Assembly (NCBI GenBank): GCA_934667465.1
Contig: CAKUMG010000278.1
Location: forward strand, 1-7,174
Origin: an uncultured Actinoplanes sp.
Lineage (GTDB): Bacteria > Actinomycetota > Actinomycetes > Mycobacteriales > Micromonosporaceae
Length of the DNA: 7,174 nt
Direction: 5' to 3'
Within the stretch, counting starts at the first letter, position 1. Every line of letters begins with the position of its first letter. The translations under genes and the position numbers were made by a program. Below, in pieces: positions 1-5,715 of the stretch. The notes beneath the pieces were generated by a model that did not search any database, was not told the DNA's origin, and saw only the letters and a program-made list of their open reading frames with translations.

Positions 1-21
1 CACACCGTCGCCCCGAACTCG

Positions 22-140
22 GCGGCCGTCACGAAACCCGCCCGGAGACGTGCGAAGCGGCCGTCACGAAGCACCGCTCGCGAACGTGCGAAGCGGCCGT
101 CAAGAAACACCGCCCGCGGCCGCGCGAAGCGGCCGTCATG
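22..140 (-). repeat. 35-36 bp tandem repeat overlapping the stop codon of the SNF2 gene
   Basis: Three full units and one partial unit begin at 22, 57, 93 and 129 (periods 35, 36, 36). Each starts GCGGCCGTCA and most end GCGAA. Read on the minus strand, every unit begins TGACGGCCGC; the first of these TGAs (138-136) is the stop codon of the helicase gene. The next two TGAs (102-100 and 66-64) are in the same frame and the fourth is shifted by one base. Part of the array can fold: 52-60 pairs with 74-81 as an 8 bp stem with one bulged A and a 13 nt loop. There is no T-run, so any terminator role would be of the tract-less actinomycete kind. Function is unknown. Confidence 0.8.
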
Positions 141-1983
141 AGAGCGGCCCGAGGTCGAGCATGGCGTGGAGCTCGTCGTCGGAGAGTTTGGCCAGCGCCG
201 CCTCGCTGTCGCCCACGACGATCTCGGCGAGGCCGCGTTTCGCGTCGTGCAGGCGGGCGATGTAGTCCTCGATCGTCCCGCCCGTCACCAGCGTGTAGAC
301 GTTGAGGGTGCGTTCCTGCCCGATCCGGTGCGCCCGGTCGGTGGCCTGGTCCTCGACGGCCGGGTTCCACCACCGGTCGTAGTGCATGACGTGGCTGGCC
401 CGGGTCAGGTTGAGCCCGAACCCGGCCGCCCGCAGGCTGAGCAGCAGCACCGGCGGCGCGGCGTCGTCCTCCTGGAAGGCGCGCACGAGCTCGTCGCGGC
501 GGCCCGCGTCGAGCCCGCCGTGCAGGAACGGCAGCGGGCCGGTGCCGAGTGCAGCGCCCAGGTGCGCGGCGAGCAGCTCGCCCATTGCGCGGTATTGCGT
601 GAAGACCAGCGCCCGGTCGCCCTGGTCGGCGATCTCGGCCAGCATTTCGGTGGCCCGGTCGAACTTGCCGGAGCGGCCGATCTTGGCGGGCCCGTCCTTG
701 AGGTATTGCGCCGGGTGGTTGCAGATCTGCTTGAGCGCGGTGAGCAGGGCGAGCACGCGCCCGCTGCGCTCGAAGCCGGAGCCGAGCCCCTCGTCGAAGG
801 CCTGCCGCACGGCCTTGCGGTAAAGCTTGCCCTGCTCGCGGGTGAGCGTGCAGACCACGGCGGTGTGCTGCTTGGCGGGCAGCTCGGCCGCCACCTCGGC
901 CTTGGTGCGGCGCAGCAGGTGCGGCTGGATGGTCGCGTGCAGCGTGGCGGCCGCGGTGGCGGAGCGGCGCTGCTCGATCGGGGCGACGAAGCGCTGCCGG
1001 AACCGGCCGCGCGTGCCGAGCAGCCCGGGGTTGGTCACGTGGAGCAGGGCCCACAGTTCGTCGAGCCGGTTCTCGACGGGCGTACCCGTCATCGCGATCC
1101 GCGCCGTCGCCGTGAGCCTGGCGGCGGCCCGGCTCGCCTGCGCGTCGGGGTTCTTGATCTGCTGCGCCTCGTCGAACACCACGATGTCCCAGGTCGTCGC
1201 GCGCAACGGCTCGTCGCGGCGCAGGACGGGATAGCTGCTGATCACGACGGTGCCCGGCGTGTATTTCGCCGGCAGCTCCCGGCCGGGCCCGTGATGGACG
1301 ACCACCGGCGTCCCCGGCGAGAAGCGGGCCAGCTCGCGCCGCCAGTTGCCGATCAGCGAGGTCGGGCAGACCACCAGGTGCGGCGCCGGTTTGCGGCGGA
1401 GGGCGAGCATGCAGATGGCCTGCAGCGTCTTGCCCAGACCCATCTCGTCGGCCAGCACGCCGCCCTGCCCGAGCCCCGGCCGCGCGTTCAGCCAGGCGAC
1501 ACCCTGGATCTGGTACGGCCGCAGCGTCGCATCGACGGCGGTCCGCTCCAGTGCGTCCCGGGTGGCACGGGAGCGCAGGAACAACGTGAGCGACGCCTGC
1601 GCCGAGGCGATCGTGGCACCCTCGGCATCGAGCACGGCGTGCGCGGCGACGGGCATCCTGGCCGCCAGCGCCGCGCCGCCCGCCTCGTTCTCCGCCGTCA
1701 GGCCCGCGGCGTCGCGCCACACGTGCACCGACGCGCCGACCCGGGCCCGCGGACCGATCTGGCGCAGGCCCTCGAGCGCGGGCTCCAGCTCCACGAGGCG
1801 CACCGGCACGGTGGCCGCGGTCATCCGCCCGCCCTGCGGCAGCGCCAGCCGGCAGGTCCCGGCCCGCCCCTCGGGCAGCCCCCGCTTGCGCACGGTGGCT
1901 TCCAGGTCGTCGACGCCCCACCACGCGATCGCGTCCTCGCCGGGCACGAACGTGGCCTGCAGCCGCCCGGGCAACTCGACCAC
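136..1983 (-). CDS. SNF2-family DEAD/DEAH-box helicase-like ATPase (compact form)
   Basis: A 615-residue protein of the SNF2/HepA branch of superfamily 2, whose members are ATP-driven double-stranded-DNA translocases that remodel protein-DNA complexes. All core motifs are visible: LRPYQIQGVAWL (154-165), Walker A DEMGLGKT (179-186), motif Ia VVCPTSLIGNWRREL (about 204-218), Walker B DEAQ (271-274), MTGTPVEN (298-305), RALVFTQYR (457-465), LHGGLDAGRRDELV (487-500), LRAAGFGLNL (517-526) and motif VI QATDRAHRIGQ (546-556). Both RecA-like lobes therefore look intact and active. Residues 1-150 match no domain I recognise. From memory, actinobacterial relatives with an extra N-terminal SNF2-associated domain run to about 900-1100 residues, so this is a short version. 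The GTG start (1983-1981) is chosen because GAGGTGAG (1994-1987) lies 3 nt upstream of it. The stop lies inside a tandem repeat. The gene is divergent from the S51 hydrolase. Its biological target cannot be told from sequence. Confidence 0.95.
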   Translation of the reverse strand: MVELPGRLQATFVPGEDAIAWWGVDDLEATVRKRGLPEGRAGTCRLALPQGGRMTAATVPVRLVELEPALEGLRQIGPRARVGASVHVWRDAAGLTAENEAGGAALAARMPVAAHAVLDAEGATIASAQASLTLFLRSRATRDALERTAVDATLRPYQIQGVAWLNARPGLGQGGVLADEMGLGKTLQAICMLALRRKPAPHLVVCPTSLIGNWRRELARFSPGTPVVVHHGPGRELPAKYTPGTVVISSYPVLRRDEPLRATTWDIVVFDEAQQIKNPDAQASRAAARLTATARIAMTGTPVENRLDELWALLHVTNPGLLGTRGRFRQRFVAPIEQRRSATAAATLHATIQPHLLRRTKAEVAAELPAKQHTAVVCTLTREQGKLYRKAVRQAFDEGLGSGFERSGRVLALLTALKQICNHPAQYLKDGPAKIGRSGKFDRATEMLAEIADQGDRALVFTQYRAMGELLAAHLGAALGTGPLPFLHGGLDAGRRDELVRAFQEDDAAPPVLLLSLRAAGFGLNLTRASHVMHYDRWWNPAVEDQATDRAHRIGQERTLNVYTLVTGGTIEDYIARLHDAKRGLAEIVVGDSEAALAKLSDDELHAMLDLGPLS

Positions 1984-2023
1984 GGACTCACCTCGCTGCT
2001 GTCGGCTATGGATGCTTTCGCCC

Positions 2024-2029
2024 CGTCAA
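2024..2029 (-). promoter_or_regulatory. possible -35 element for the SNF2 gene
   Basis: Minus-strand TTGACG matches the primary-sigma -35 consensus and lies about 40 nt before the GTG start. No good -10 follows at 17-18 nt; the nearest resemblance is TAGCCG after 15 nt. An overlapping TAGTTT (2033-2028) resembles a -10 but has no -35 upstream. This is a weak call that only marks the likely promoter zone. Confidence 0.2.
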
Positions 2030-2069
2030 ACTAGCACCGCCCCGGCCCGGCGAGGCGCGGCTGTGACAA

Positions 2070-2101
2070 GGGGATCTCTCGCTTGACGCCACCAGATCCC
2101 C
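2070..2101. promoter_or_regulatory. perfect 8 bp inverted repeat, candidate operator in the divergent region
   Basis: GGGGATCT (2070-2077) and AGATCCCC (2094-2101) are exact reverse complements separated by 16 bp. The interval holds a plus-strand TTGACG (2083-2088) that looks like a -35 box. The only -10-like hexamers downstream are TATCTG (2104-2109, spacer 15) and TACGAT (2123-2128, no matching -35). A repressor dimer bound here would cover the likely promoter of the S51 gene and could also affect the divergent SNF2 gene. A hairpin with a 16 nt loop is the alternative. No regulator gene is in view. Confidence 0.4.
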
Positions 2102-2143
2102 GCTATCTGTTGCGGCCGGAACTACGATGAGCCCCGGCCATCA

Positions 2144-2149
2144 GGGAGG
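2144..2149 (+). promoter_or_regulatory. ribosome binding site deciding the S51 gene start
   Basis: GGGAGG lies 4 nt before GTG 2154 and inside the open frame if ATG 2127 were used. It therefore supports the shorter, 220-residue product. Confidence 0.7.
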
Positions 2150-2153
2150 CTCT

Positions 2154-2816
2154 GTGAAGCTCTTGCTCACCTCGGGCGGCGTCACCAACCCGAGCATTCA
2201 CGCGGCGCTGGTCCGGTTGCTGGGCAAGCCGGTCGCCGACTCCACGGCCCTGTGCATCCCGACGGCGCAGTGGGGCCACCCGATGTGCGGCCCGGCGTCG
2301 GTGCGGGGCCTCGTCGCCGCCGACCCCCTGTTCCGGCACTTCACCGGGCTGGGCTGGGCGTCGCTCGGCGTCCTCGAGCTCACCGCCCTGCCGACCATCG
2401 GCGCGGACCGCTGGGTCCCCTGGGTGCGTGAGGCCGACGTCCTGCTGGCCGACGGCGGCGACGCGACCTACCTGGCGCACTGGATGCGCGAGTCCGGCCT
2501 GGCCGGCCTGCTGCCCTCGCTGACCGGCACGGTCTGGGTGGGCGTGAGCGCCGGGAGCATGGTGATGACGCCCCGCATCGGCGACTACTTCGTCGAGTGG
2601 GCTGCCGCCCCGGACGACAGTGCCCTGGGCGTCGTCGACTTCTCGATCTTCCCGCACCTCGGCCTCTTCCCCGGCAACTCCCTGTCCCATGCCGAACGCT
2701 GGGCCGCCGGCCTGGACGTCCCGGCCTACGCCATCGACGAGCAGACGGCCATCGCGGTCGACGGCGGCTCCGTCGAGGTGATCTCCGAGGGCGAGTGGAC
2801 CAAGCTCCGTTCGTGA
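2154..2816 (+). CDS. Peptidase S51 / dipeptidase E-like serine hydrolase (type 1 glutamine amidotransferase fold)
   Basis: A 220-residue cytoplasmic protein with no signal peptide or membrane segment. The S51 family includes PepE, which cleaves N-terminal Asp-X dipeptides, and cyanophycinase. Visible marks are LLADGGDATYL (97-107), equivalent to the family's GGN/D-T segment; the nucleophile elbow GVSAGS (130-135) with predicted catalytic Ser132; and FPHLG (166-170) with predicted catalytic His168. Asp144 is a possible third member, but it sits three residues closer to the Ser than the Asp in PepE as I recall it, so this is uncertain. The length fits PepE-type enzymes (about 230). I prefer GTG at 2154 over ATG at 2127 because GGGAGG (2144-2149) lies 4 nt before it and the family's N-terminal strand (KLLLTSGG) starts directly. 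The substrate is unknown; a general peptide-degradation role is likely. It lies 104 nt upstream of the GAF-PP2C gene on the same strand and could be co-transcribed with it. Confidence 0.9.
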   Translation: MKLLLTSGGVTNPSIHAALVRLLGKPVADSTALCIPTAQWGHPMCGPASVRGLVAADPLFRHFTGLGWASLGVLELTALPTIGADRWVPWVREADVLLADGGDATYLAHWMRESGLAGLLPSLTGTVWVGVSAGSMVMTPRIGDYFVEWAAAPDDSALGVVDFSIFPHLGLFPGNSLSHAERWAAGLDVPAYAIDEQTAIAVDGGSVEVISEGEWTKLRS

Positions 2817-2859
2817 AAGCCCGTTCGACGGATGCGGCGGTGGCCTCCTTGCGGGCACA

Positions 2860-2869
2860 ATGACGTCAT
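2860..2869. promoter_or_regulatory. 10 bp perfect palindrome ATGACGTCAT
   Basis: This self-complementary decamer lies in the 104 bp gap before the GAF-GAF-PP2C gene. It overlaps two ATG codons (2860 and 2868). It could be half or all of an operator, or chance. I see no convincing -35/-10 pair around it. Confidence 0.2.
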
Positions 2870-2924
2870 GATCAGGGCTGACGGCATCCGGACGCCGGCG
2901 CCGTCCGCGGACCGGGTTTCGTGA
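2868..2924 (+). CDS. possible 18-codon leader ORF coupled to the GAF-GAF-PP2C gene
   Basis: ATG at 2868 opens the peptide MIRADGIRTPAPSADRVS, ending in TGA at 2922-2924. The TGA overlaps the GTG start of the phosphatase (2921-2923) as GTGA, the standard arrangement for translational coupling. It is of interest because the phosphatase start has no Shine-Dalgarno sequence of its own and an in-frame stop (2879-2881) rules out an upstream start in its frame. Against it, ATG 2868 also lacks a clear Shine-Dalgarno site, and an ORF this short can arise by chance. No function is assigned to the peptide. Confidence 0.25.
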   Translation: MIRADGIRTPAPSADRVS

Positions 2925-4771
2925 GCGGCGGACGGAGCGCCACCGAATCGGAGCAGGACCCCGCGGTTACCGAGGGCGGGCTCGGGGAGGCCGGGCTGGA
3001 GCTGCTGCGGGAGCCCCGGCGGCTGGCGGCGCTGGCGCGCACCGGGCTGGACGCGGCCTCCGACGAGACCTTCGACCGGTTCGCGGCAATGGTCCAGATC
3101 ATCCTGAATGTGCCCGTGGCGCTGGTGTCGCTGGTCGGGGCGGACCGGCAGATCTTCCCCGGGGCGTGCGGCCTCGGCGAGCCGTGGCAGCAGGAGCGCC
3201 AGACGCCGTTGTCGCACTCGTTCTGCCAGCACGTCGTGGCCACCGCGGAACCGCTGATCGTGGTCGACGCGCGCACCGACGACCGCGTACGGGGCAACCT
3301 GGCGATCGATGACCTGGAAGTGGTCGGCTACGCGGGGATGCCGCTGACCGACGCCGACGGCACCGTGCTCGGGTCGCTGTGCGCCATCGACCACAGCCCG
3401 CGGCACTGGACCGGCACCGAGCTGCGGCTGCTCGCCGATCTGGCGGCGGCCTGCTCGGACAGCCTGCGGCTGCGGATCAGCGCGCACCACGCGCAGCTCG
3501 ACCGGCAGCGGTTGTGGCGGCAGGAACAGCAGACCCGGGCGGCGTACGACCGGGACAAGATCCTGCTGCGGGCGGCCGTCGCCTTCGCGGGCGCGGACAG
3601 CGTCGAGGCGGTCGTGGACACCGTCCGTGACCTGGTCAGCGGCACGCTCGACCCCGCCTACGTGGGGCTCTCGACGCTGGACGGCCCGGACCGGGTGGTG
3701 CTGGCGTCGGCGCGCCTGCTGCCGCAGCGGGTGGCGGACCGGTGGGCGCACTATCCCGGCGACGCGACCACACCCTCGGCGCTTGCGGCGCGTACGGGAA
3801 TGCCGGTGCTCGTGAAGGATCTCGCGGCGGTCGCGGCGACGACCCCGGACGCGCTGGCGACCTTCGCGGAGCTGGGCTGGCAGTCGGCGGCCAGCGTGCC
3901 GCTGCTCGGCCCGGGCGGCGCGCTCGGGGCGCTGACCTTCGTGTGGCAGGAGCCGCACGACCTCGACGCCACCGAGCAGACCGTCCTCGCGACGCTCGCG
4001 GGCTACATCGTGCAGGCGCTGGGCCGCATCGCGATCCTCGACGACCGGCGCACGGCCGCGGCGACCATGCAGAAGGCGCTGCTCACGCCGCTGCCCGAGC
4101 ACGACCATCTGCGGCTGGCGGCGCGATACGTGCCGGCCCACCACGAGGATCACGTCGGCGGCGACTGGTACGACGCGATCGACCTCGGCCAGGGCCGCCT
4201 CGCACTGGTCATCGGCGACGTGACGGGGCACAGCATCACCGCCGCCGCGGCGATGAGCCAGTACCGCAGCATGCTGCGCAGCCTGCTGGTCGACCGGCAC
4301 GAGCCGCCCTCGGCCCTGGTGCGCCGGCTCGAGCACATCAGCCACGCGCTGGGCCAGACGACGCTGACCACGCTGCTGCTGGCCTACCTCGACGAGGCTC
4401 CCGGCGGCGGGCACGTCCTGACCTGGGTCAACGCCGGCCACCCCGCCCCGACGGTGCTGCTGCCCGGCGGCGAGGTGACAACGCTCGGCGGCCACGACCT
4501 GCTGGTCGGCGCGTCCCGCCGGGTGTCACGCCGCAACCAGACCCACCACCTCCCGCCGGGTGCGGTCCTGCTGCTGCACACCGACGGCCTGGTCGAGACC
4601 CGGTCCGCGACGGTCGACGAGGGTCTCGCCGAGATTCACGACCTGCTCGTACGGCACCAGGGCGGGAACCCCGAGGAGCTGGCCGACCTGCTGCTCGAGC
4701 ACGCCGACGGCACCGCCCGCGAGGACGACATCGCCCTGCTCGTCATCGCCACGCCGCCGCACGACCGCTAG
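2921..4771 (+). CDS. GAF-GAF-SpoIIE (PP2C-type) serine/threonine phosphatase, RsbU-like
   Basis: A 616-residue soluble protein. Residues 46-185 form a GAF domain of the type carrying SHSFCQHV (98-105), PLIVVDARTDDR (111-122) and the strand GSLCAIDHSPR (151-161). A probable helical linker (185-215) follows, then a second GAF (about 216-370). The catalytic SpoIIE/PP2C domain covers about 378-612, with metal-binding motifs GGDWYD (413-418), IGDVTGH (431-437), NAGHP (504-508), HTDGLVE (553-559) and EDDIALL (601-607). Asp415, Asp433, Asp555 and Asp602/603 are all kept, so activity is expected. Relatives dephosphorylate STAS anti-sigma antagonists when the sensor domains see a signal; the GAF ligands here are unknown. 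GTG 2921 is the first start available because an in-frame TGA lies at 2879, but no Shine-Dalgarno site precedes it. The gene converges on the RsbW-like ATPase gene, a likely functional partner. Confidence 0.93.
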   Translation: MSGGRSATESEQDPAVTEGGLGEAGLELLREPRRLAALARTGLDAASDETFDRFAAMVQIILNVPVALVSLVGADRQIFPGACGLGEPWQQERQTPLSHSFCQHVVATAEPLIVVDARTDDRVRGNLAIDDLEVVGYAGMPLTDADGTVLGSLCAIDHSPRHWTGTELRLLADLAAACSDSLRLRISAHHAQLDRQRLWRQEQQTRAAYDRDKILLRAAVAFAGADSVEAVVDTVRDLVSGTLDPAYVGLSTLDGPDRVVLASARLLPQRVADRWAHYPGDATTPSALAARTGMPVLVKDLAAVAATTPDALATFAELGWQSAASVPLLGPGGALGALTFVWQEPHDLDATEQTVLATLAGYIVQALGRIAILDDRRTAAATMQKALLTPLPEHDHLRLAARYVPAHHEDHVGGDWYDAIDLGQGRLALVIGDVTGHSITAAAAMSQYRSMLRSLLVDRHEPPSALVRRLEHISHALGQTTLTTLLLAYLDEAPGGGHVLTWVNAGHPAPTVLLPGGEVTTLGGHDLLVGASRRVSRRNQTHHLPPGAVLLLHTDGLVETRSATVDEGLAEIHDLLVRHQGGNPEELADLLLEHADGTAREDDIALLVIATPPHDR

Positions 4772-4868
4772 CCACCGCGCCGGCCGGACACGGGAACTCA
4801 CACGACGGCCGCGCCTGCGCGAAAAGCCGACGCGACGACGGTACGCCGTGCGCGGGGCCAAGCGGCGG

Positions 4869-4967
4869 AGGCGCCGGCCGGATCACACCGGGGGGCGGCG
4901 CCGACCGAGTCACGCCGGGCGGCGCAGGCCGGGTCACGCCGGGGGCGCTCGCCGGGGTCACACCGGC
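4869..4967 (-). repeat. 24-27 bp tandem repeat overlapping the stop codon of the RsbW-like gene
   Basis: Four units (about 4869-4895, 4896-4919, 4920-4943 and 4944-4967) share a TCAC(A/G)CCGG core on the plus strand. The TCA triplets are at 4883, 4910, 4934 and 4958, that is 27, 24 and 24 nt apart. On the minus strand each is a TGA, all in the same frame, and the first (4960-4958) is the stop of the RsbW-like gene. In three units CCGG flanks the TCA on both sides at 6-7 nt, giving small hairpins with the TGA in the loop; the unit at the stop has a 5 bp stem (GCCGG/CCGGC). The array fills much of the gap between two convergent genes. A role in termination is possible but not shown. Confidence 0.75.
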
Positions 4968-5344
4968 GGCGGCTGCTCGGTGAGGGCGATGTCGGCCCAG
5001 ACCACCTTGCCGCCGCTGTTCGACCGGGTGCCCCAGGCCCGGGTCACGGCCGAGACCAGGAGCAGGCCGCGCCCGCCGATCCGGCGCGGGTCGGGGCCCA
5101 GCTGCCGGGGCAGCTCGGGGCTGCTGTCGTGGACCTCGATGCGCACGGCGTCGTCGTGCCGGTGCAGGACGAGCTCGCCGCCGTCGCCGGTGTGCTGGAC
5201 GACGTTCTCGACCAGCTCGGTGATCACCAGCAGGGAGTCGCCGACCAGCGCGGGATCCTGCCACCGGTCGAGGGCCTGGCGGGCGTGCTGACGGAGGGCC
5301 GCATAGTCGGTGCTGTGCTCGAACGGCAGCCGCAGCGGATCCAT
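4958..5344 (-). CDS. RsbW/SpoIIAB-like GHKL ATP-binding protein (anti-sigma factor kinase family)
   Basis: A 128-residue single-domain GHKL (Bergerat-fold) ATPase. The N-box ITELVENVVQH (41-51) has Glu43 and Asn47, which serve for catalysis and Mg binding in the family. The G1 region is VHDSSPELP (71-79), the G2 region GGRGLLLVSAV (90-100), and the C-terminal strand GKVVWADI (112-119). Length is normal for the family (about 120-150). In partner-switching systems such proteins bind a sigma factor and phosphorylate a STAS antagonist; many actinomycete copies have no proven target, so anti-sigma activity is inferred. The start is ATG 5344-5342: no other in-frame start lies nearby. The purine-rich GGAAAGGG upstream ends 13 nt from the ATG, far for a ribosome site, and overlaps a promoter-like GGGTAT. 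The gene sits between two SpoIIE phosphatases, which supports a shared pathway. Confidence 0.88.
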   Translation of the reverse strand: MDPLRLPFEHSTDYAALRQHARQALDRWQDPALVGDSLLVITELVENVVQHTGDGGELVLHRHDDAVRIEVHDSSPELPRQLGPDPRRIGGRGLLLVSAVTRAWGTRSNSGGKVVWADIALTEQPPPV

Positions 5345-5353
5345 GACCGACTC

Positions 5354-5378
5354 ATACCCTTTCCGGCGGAACTGACGC
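5354..5378 (-). promoter_or_regulatory. candidate SigB-type promoter of the RsbW-like gene
   Basis: On the minus strand GCGT (5378-5375), 15 nt, then GGGTAT (5359-5354) fit the GNNT-N14-16-GGGTAY pattern described for Streptomyces SigB-family promoters. Only 9 nt separate the -10 box from the ATG, so the predicted transcript would start around 5348-5346 and be leaderless or nearly so. This explains the absence of a well-placed Shine-Dalgarno site. The pattern is degenerate, but GGGTAY with the right spacing directly before this kind of gene is a meaningful coincidence. Confidence 0.5.
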
Positions 5379-5388
5379 CTCCCGGCGC

Positions 5389-5404
5389 CGATTCGCCGGA
5401 ATCG
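5389..5404. promoter_or_regulatory. inverted repeat CGATTC-GCCG-GAATCG upstream of the SigB-type promoter
   Basis: Two perfect 6 bp arms with a 4 bp centre. The centre is about 50 bp upstream of the predicted start of the minus-strand transcript, a usual position for an activator or upstream operator. It is AT-richer than its surroundings. A chance hairpin cannot be excluded. Confidence 0.3.
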
Positions 5405-5564
5405 ACGCGCCCGTGCGGCCGAGCCGGGCAGCGGACGGCGGCACCACCACGATCGTCCCACAGCGGACACGCCGCGCGGAACTCGAACCTGGCGCCGATC
5501 GCACTGGGCCGCGATCACGCCGACCGCCTCCCGCACCATGCCGGGTCAAGGCGCCTCCCGCCCC

Positions 5565-5606
5565 GGCAGGTCACCCGCGCGCCCGCCTGCCCCCGGCGGG
5601 TGATCC
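5565..5606. promoter_or_regulatory. cluster of overlapping inverted repeats upstream of the second phosphatase gene
   Basis: Three perfect pairings compete: TCACCCG (5571-5577) with CGGGTGA (5597-5603), CCCGCC (5582-5587) with GGCGGG (5595-5600), and GGCAGG (5565-5570) with CCTGCC (5586-5591). The 7 bp pair could be an operator. In a transcript the alternative stems exclude each other. The high GC content makes such pairings fairly likely by chance. Confidence 0.25.
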
Positions 5607-5703
5607 GTGCGCCGGTCGGGGGCGGGGTGCGCTGTGATGTTCCTGCCAGCGGGTAGGTGTTCCGGGGTCGGTCCGGTCATCATCGCCAGGACGACCCGGC
5701 GAC

Positions 5704-5709
5704 GAGGAG
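5704..5709 (+). promoter_or_regulatory. ribosome binding site of the second SpoIIE phosphatase gene
   Basis: GAGGAG lies 6 nt before GTG 5716 and fixes that start. Confidence 0.7.
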
Positions 5710-5715
5710 TGTGGA

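Larger units (their letters stand above)
5345..5715. other. 371 bp divergent intergenic region without a credible gene
   Basis: The region lies between the start of the RsbW-like gene (minus) and the start of the second phosphatase gene (plus). Short open frames here are Arg/Pro/Ala-rich and have no ribosome sites or family features. It holds the SigB-type promoter and inverted repeat at its left end and a cluster of inverted repeats at 5565-5606. A GGGTAG at 5651-5656, about 60 nt before the phosphatase start, resembles a SigB-type -10, but no good -35 (GNNT) sits 14-16 nt before it. No transcription terminator or RNA gene is recognisable. Confidence 0.6.

Noticed and set aside
22..140. CRISPR array (the 36 bp period is in the right range)
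   Set aside because: Only about 14 bp per unit is well conserved, units touch without unique spacers, and no cas genes are present.
29..1924. Second minus-strand frame (631 codons) overlapping the SNF2 gene, ending in 12-residue repeats
   Set aside because: It is a frame-shifted shadow of the helicase rich in Arg, Ala and Gly. The repeat-like peptide end is only the DNA tandem repeat read in another frame.
166..2034. Long plus-strand open frame (622 codons) opposite the SNF2 gene
   Set aside because: It is an antisense shadow made by high GC. The translation is low-complexity and rich in Arg, Gly and Ala, while the minus strand has complete helicase motifs.
2127..2153. ATG 2127 as the start of the S51 gene
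   Set aside because: It lacks a ribosome site, and the strong GGGAGG at 2144-2149 would lie inside the coding region; GTG 2154 fits the family N-terminus better.
4351..4371. Idea that GHS instead of GHG in the PP2C motif (residues 435-437) of the first phosphatase signals an inactive enzyme
   Set aside because: The position after Gly-His varies in actinobacterial SpoIIE phosphatases as I know them, and all metal-binding Asp residues are kept.
2726..4495. Long minus-strand frame opposite the GAF-GAF-PP2C gene
   Set aside because: It has no domain features, and the opposite strand encodes a full GAF-GAF-SpoIIE protein.
4836..4853. Small ACGG-TACG-CCGT hairpin after the first phosphatase gene as a terminator
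   Set aside because: It has only a 4 bp stem and no T-run; hairpins like this are expected by chance at this GC content.
3742..4983. Plus-strand frame running through the phosphatase gene and the 4869-4967 repeat
   Set aside because: The Arg/Ala/Pro-rich translation is a shadow; its Gly/Val/Thr-Pro repeats come from the DNA repeat.
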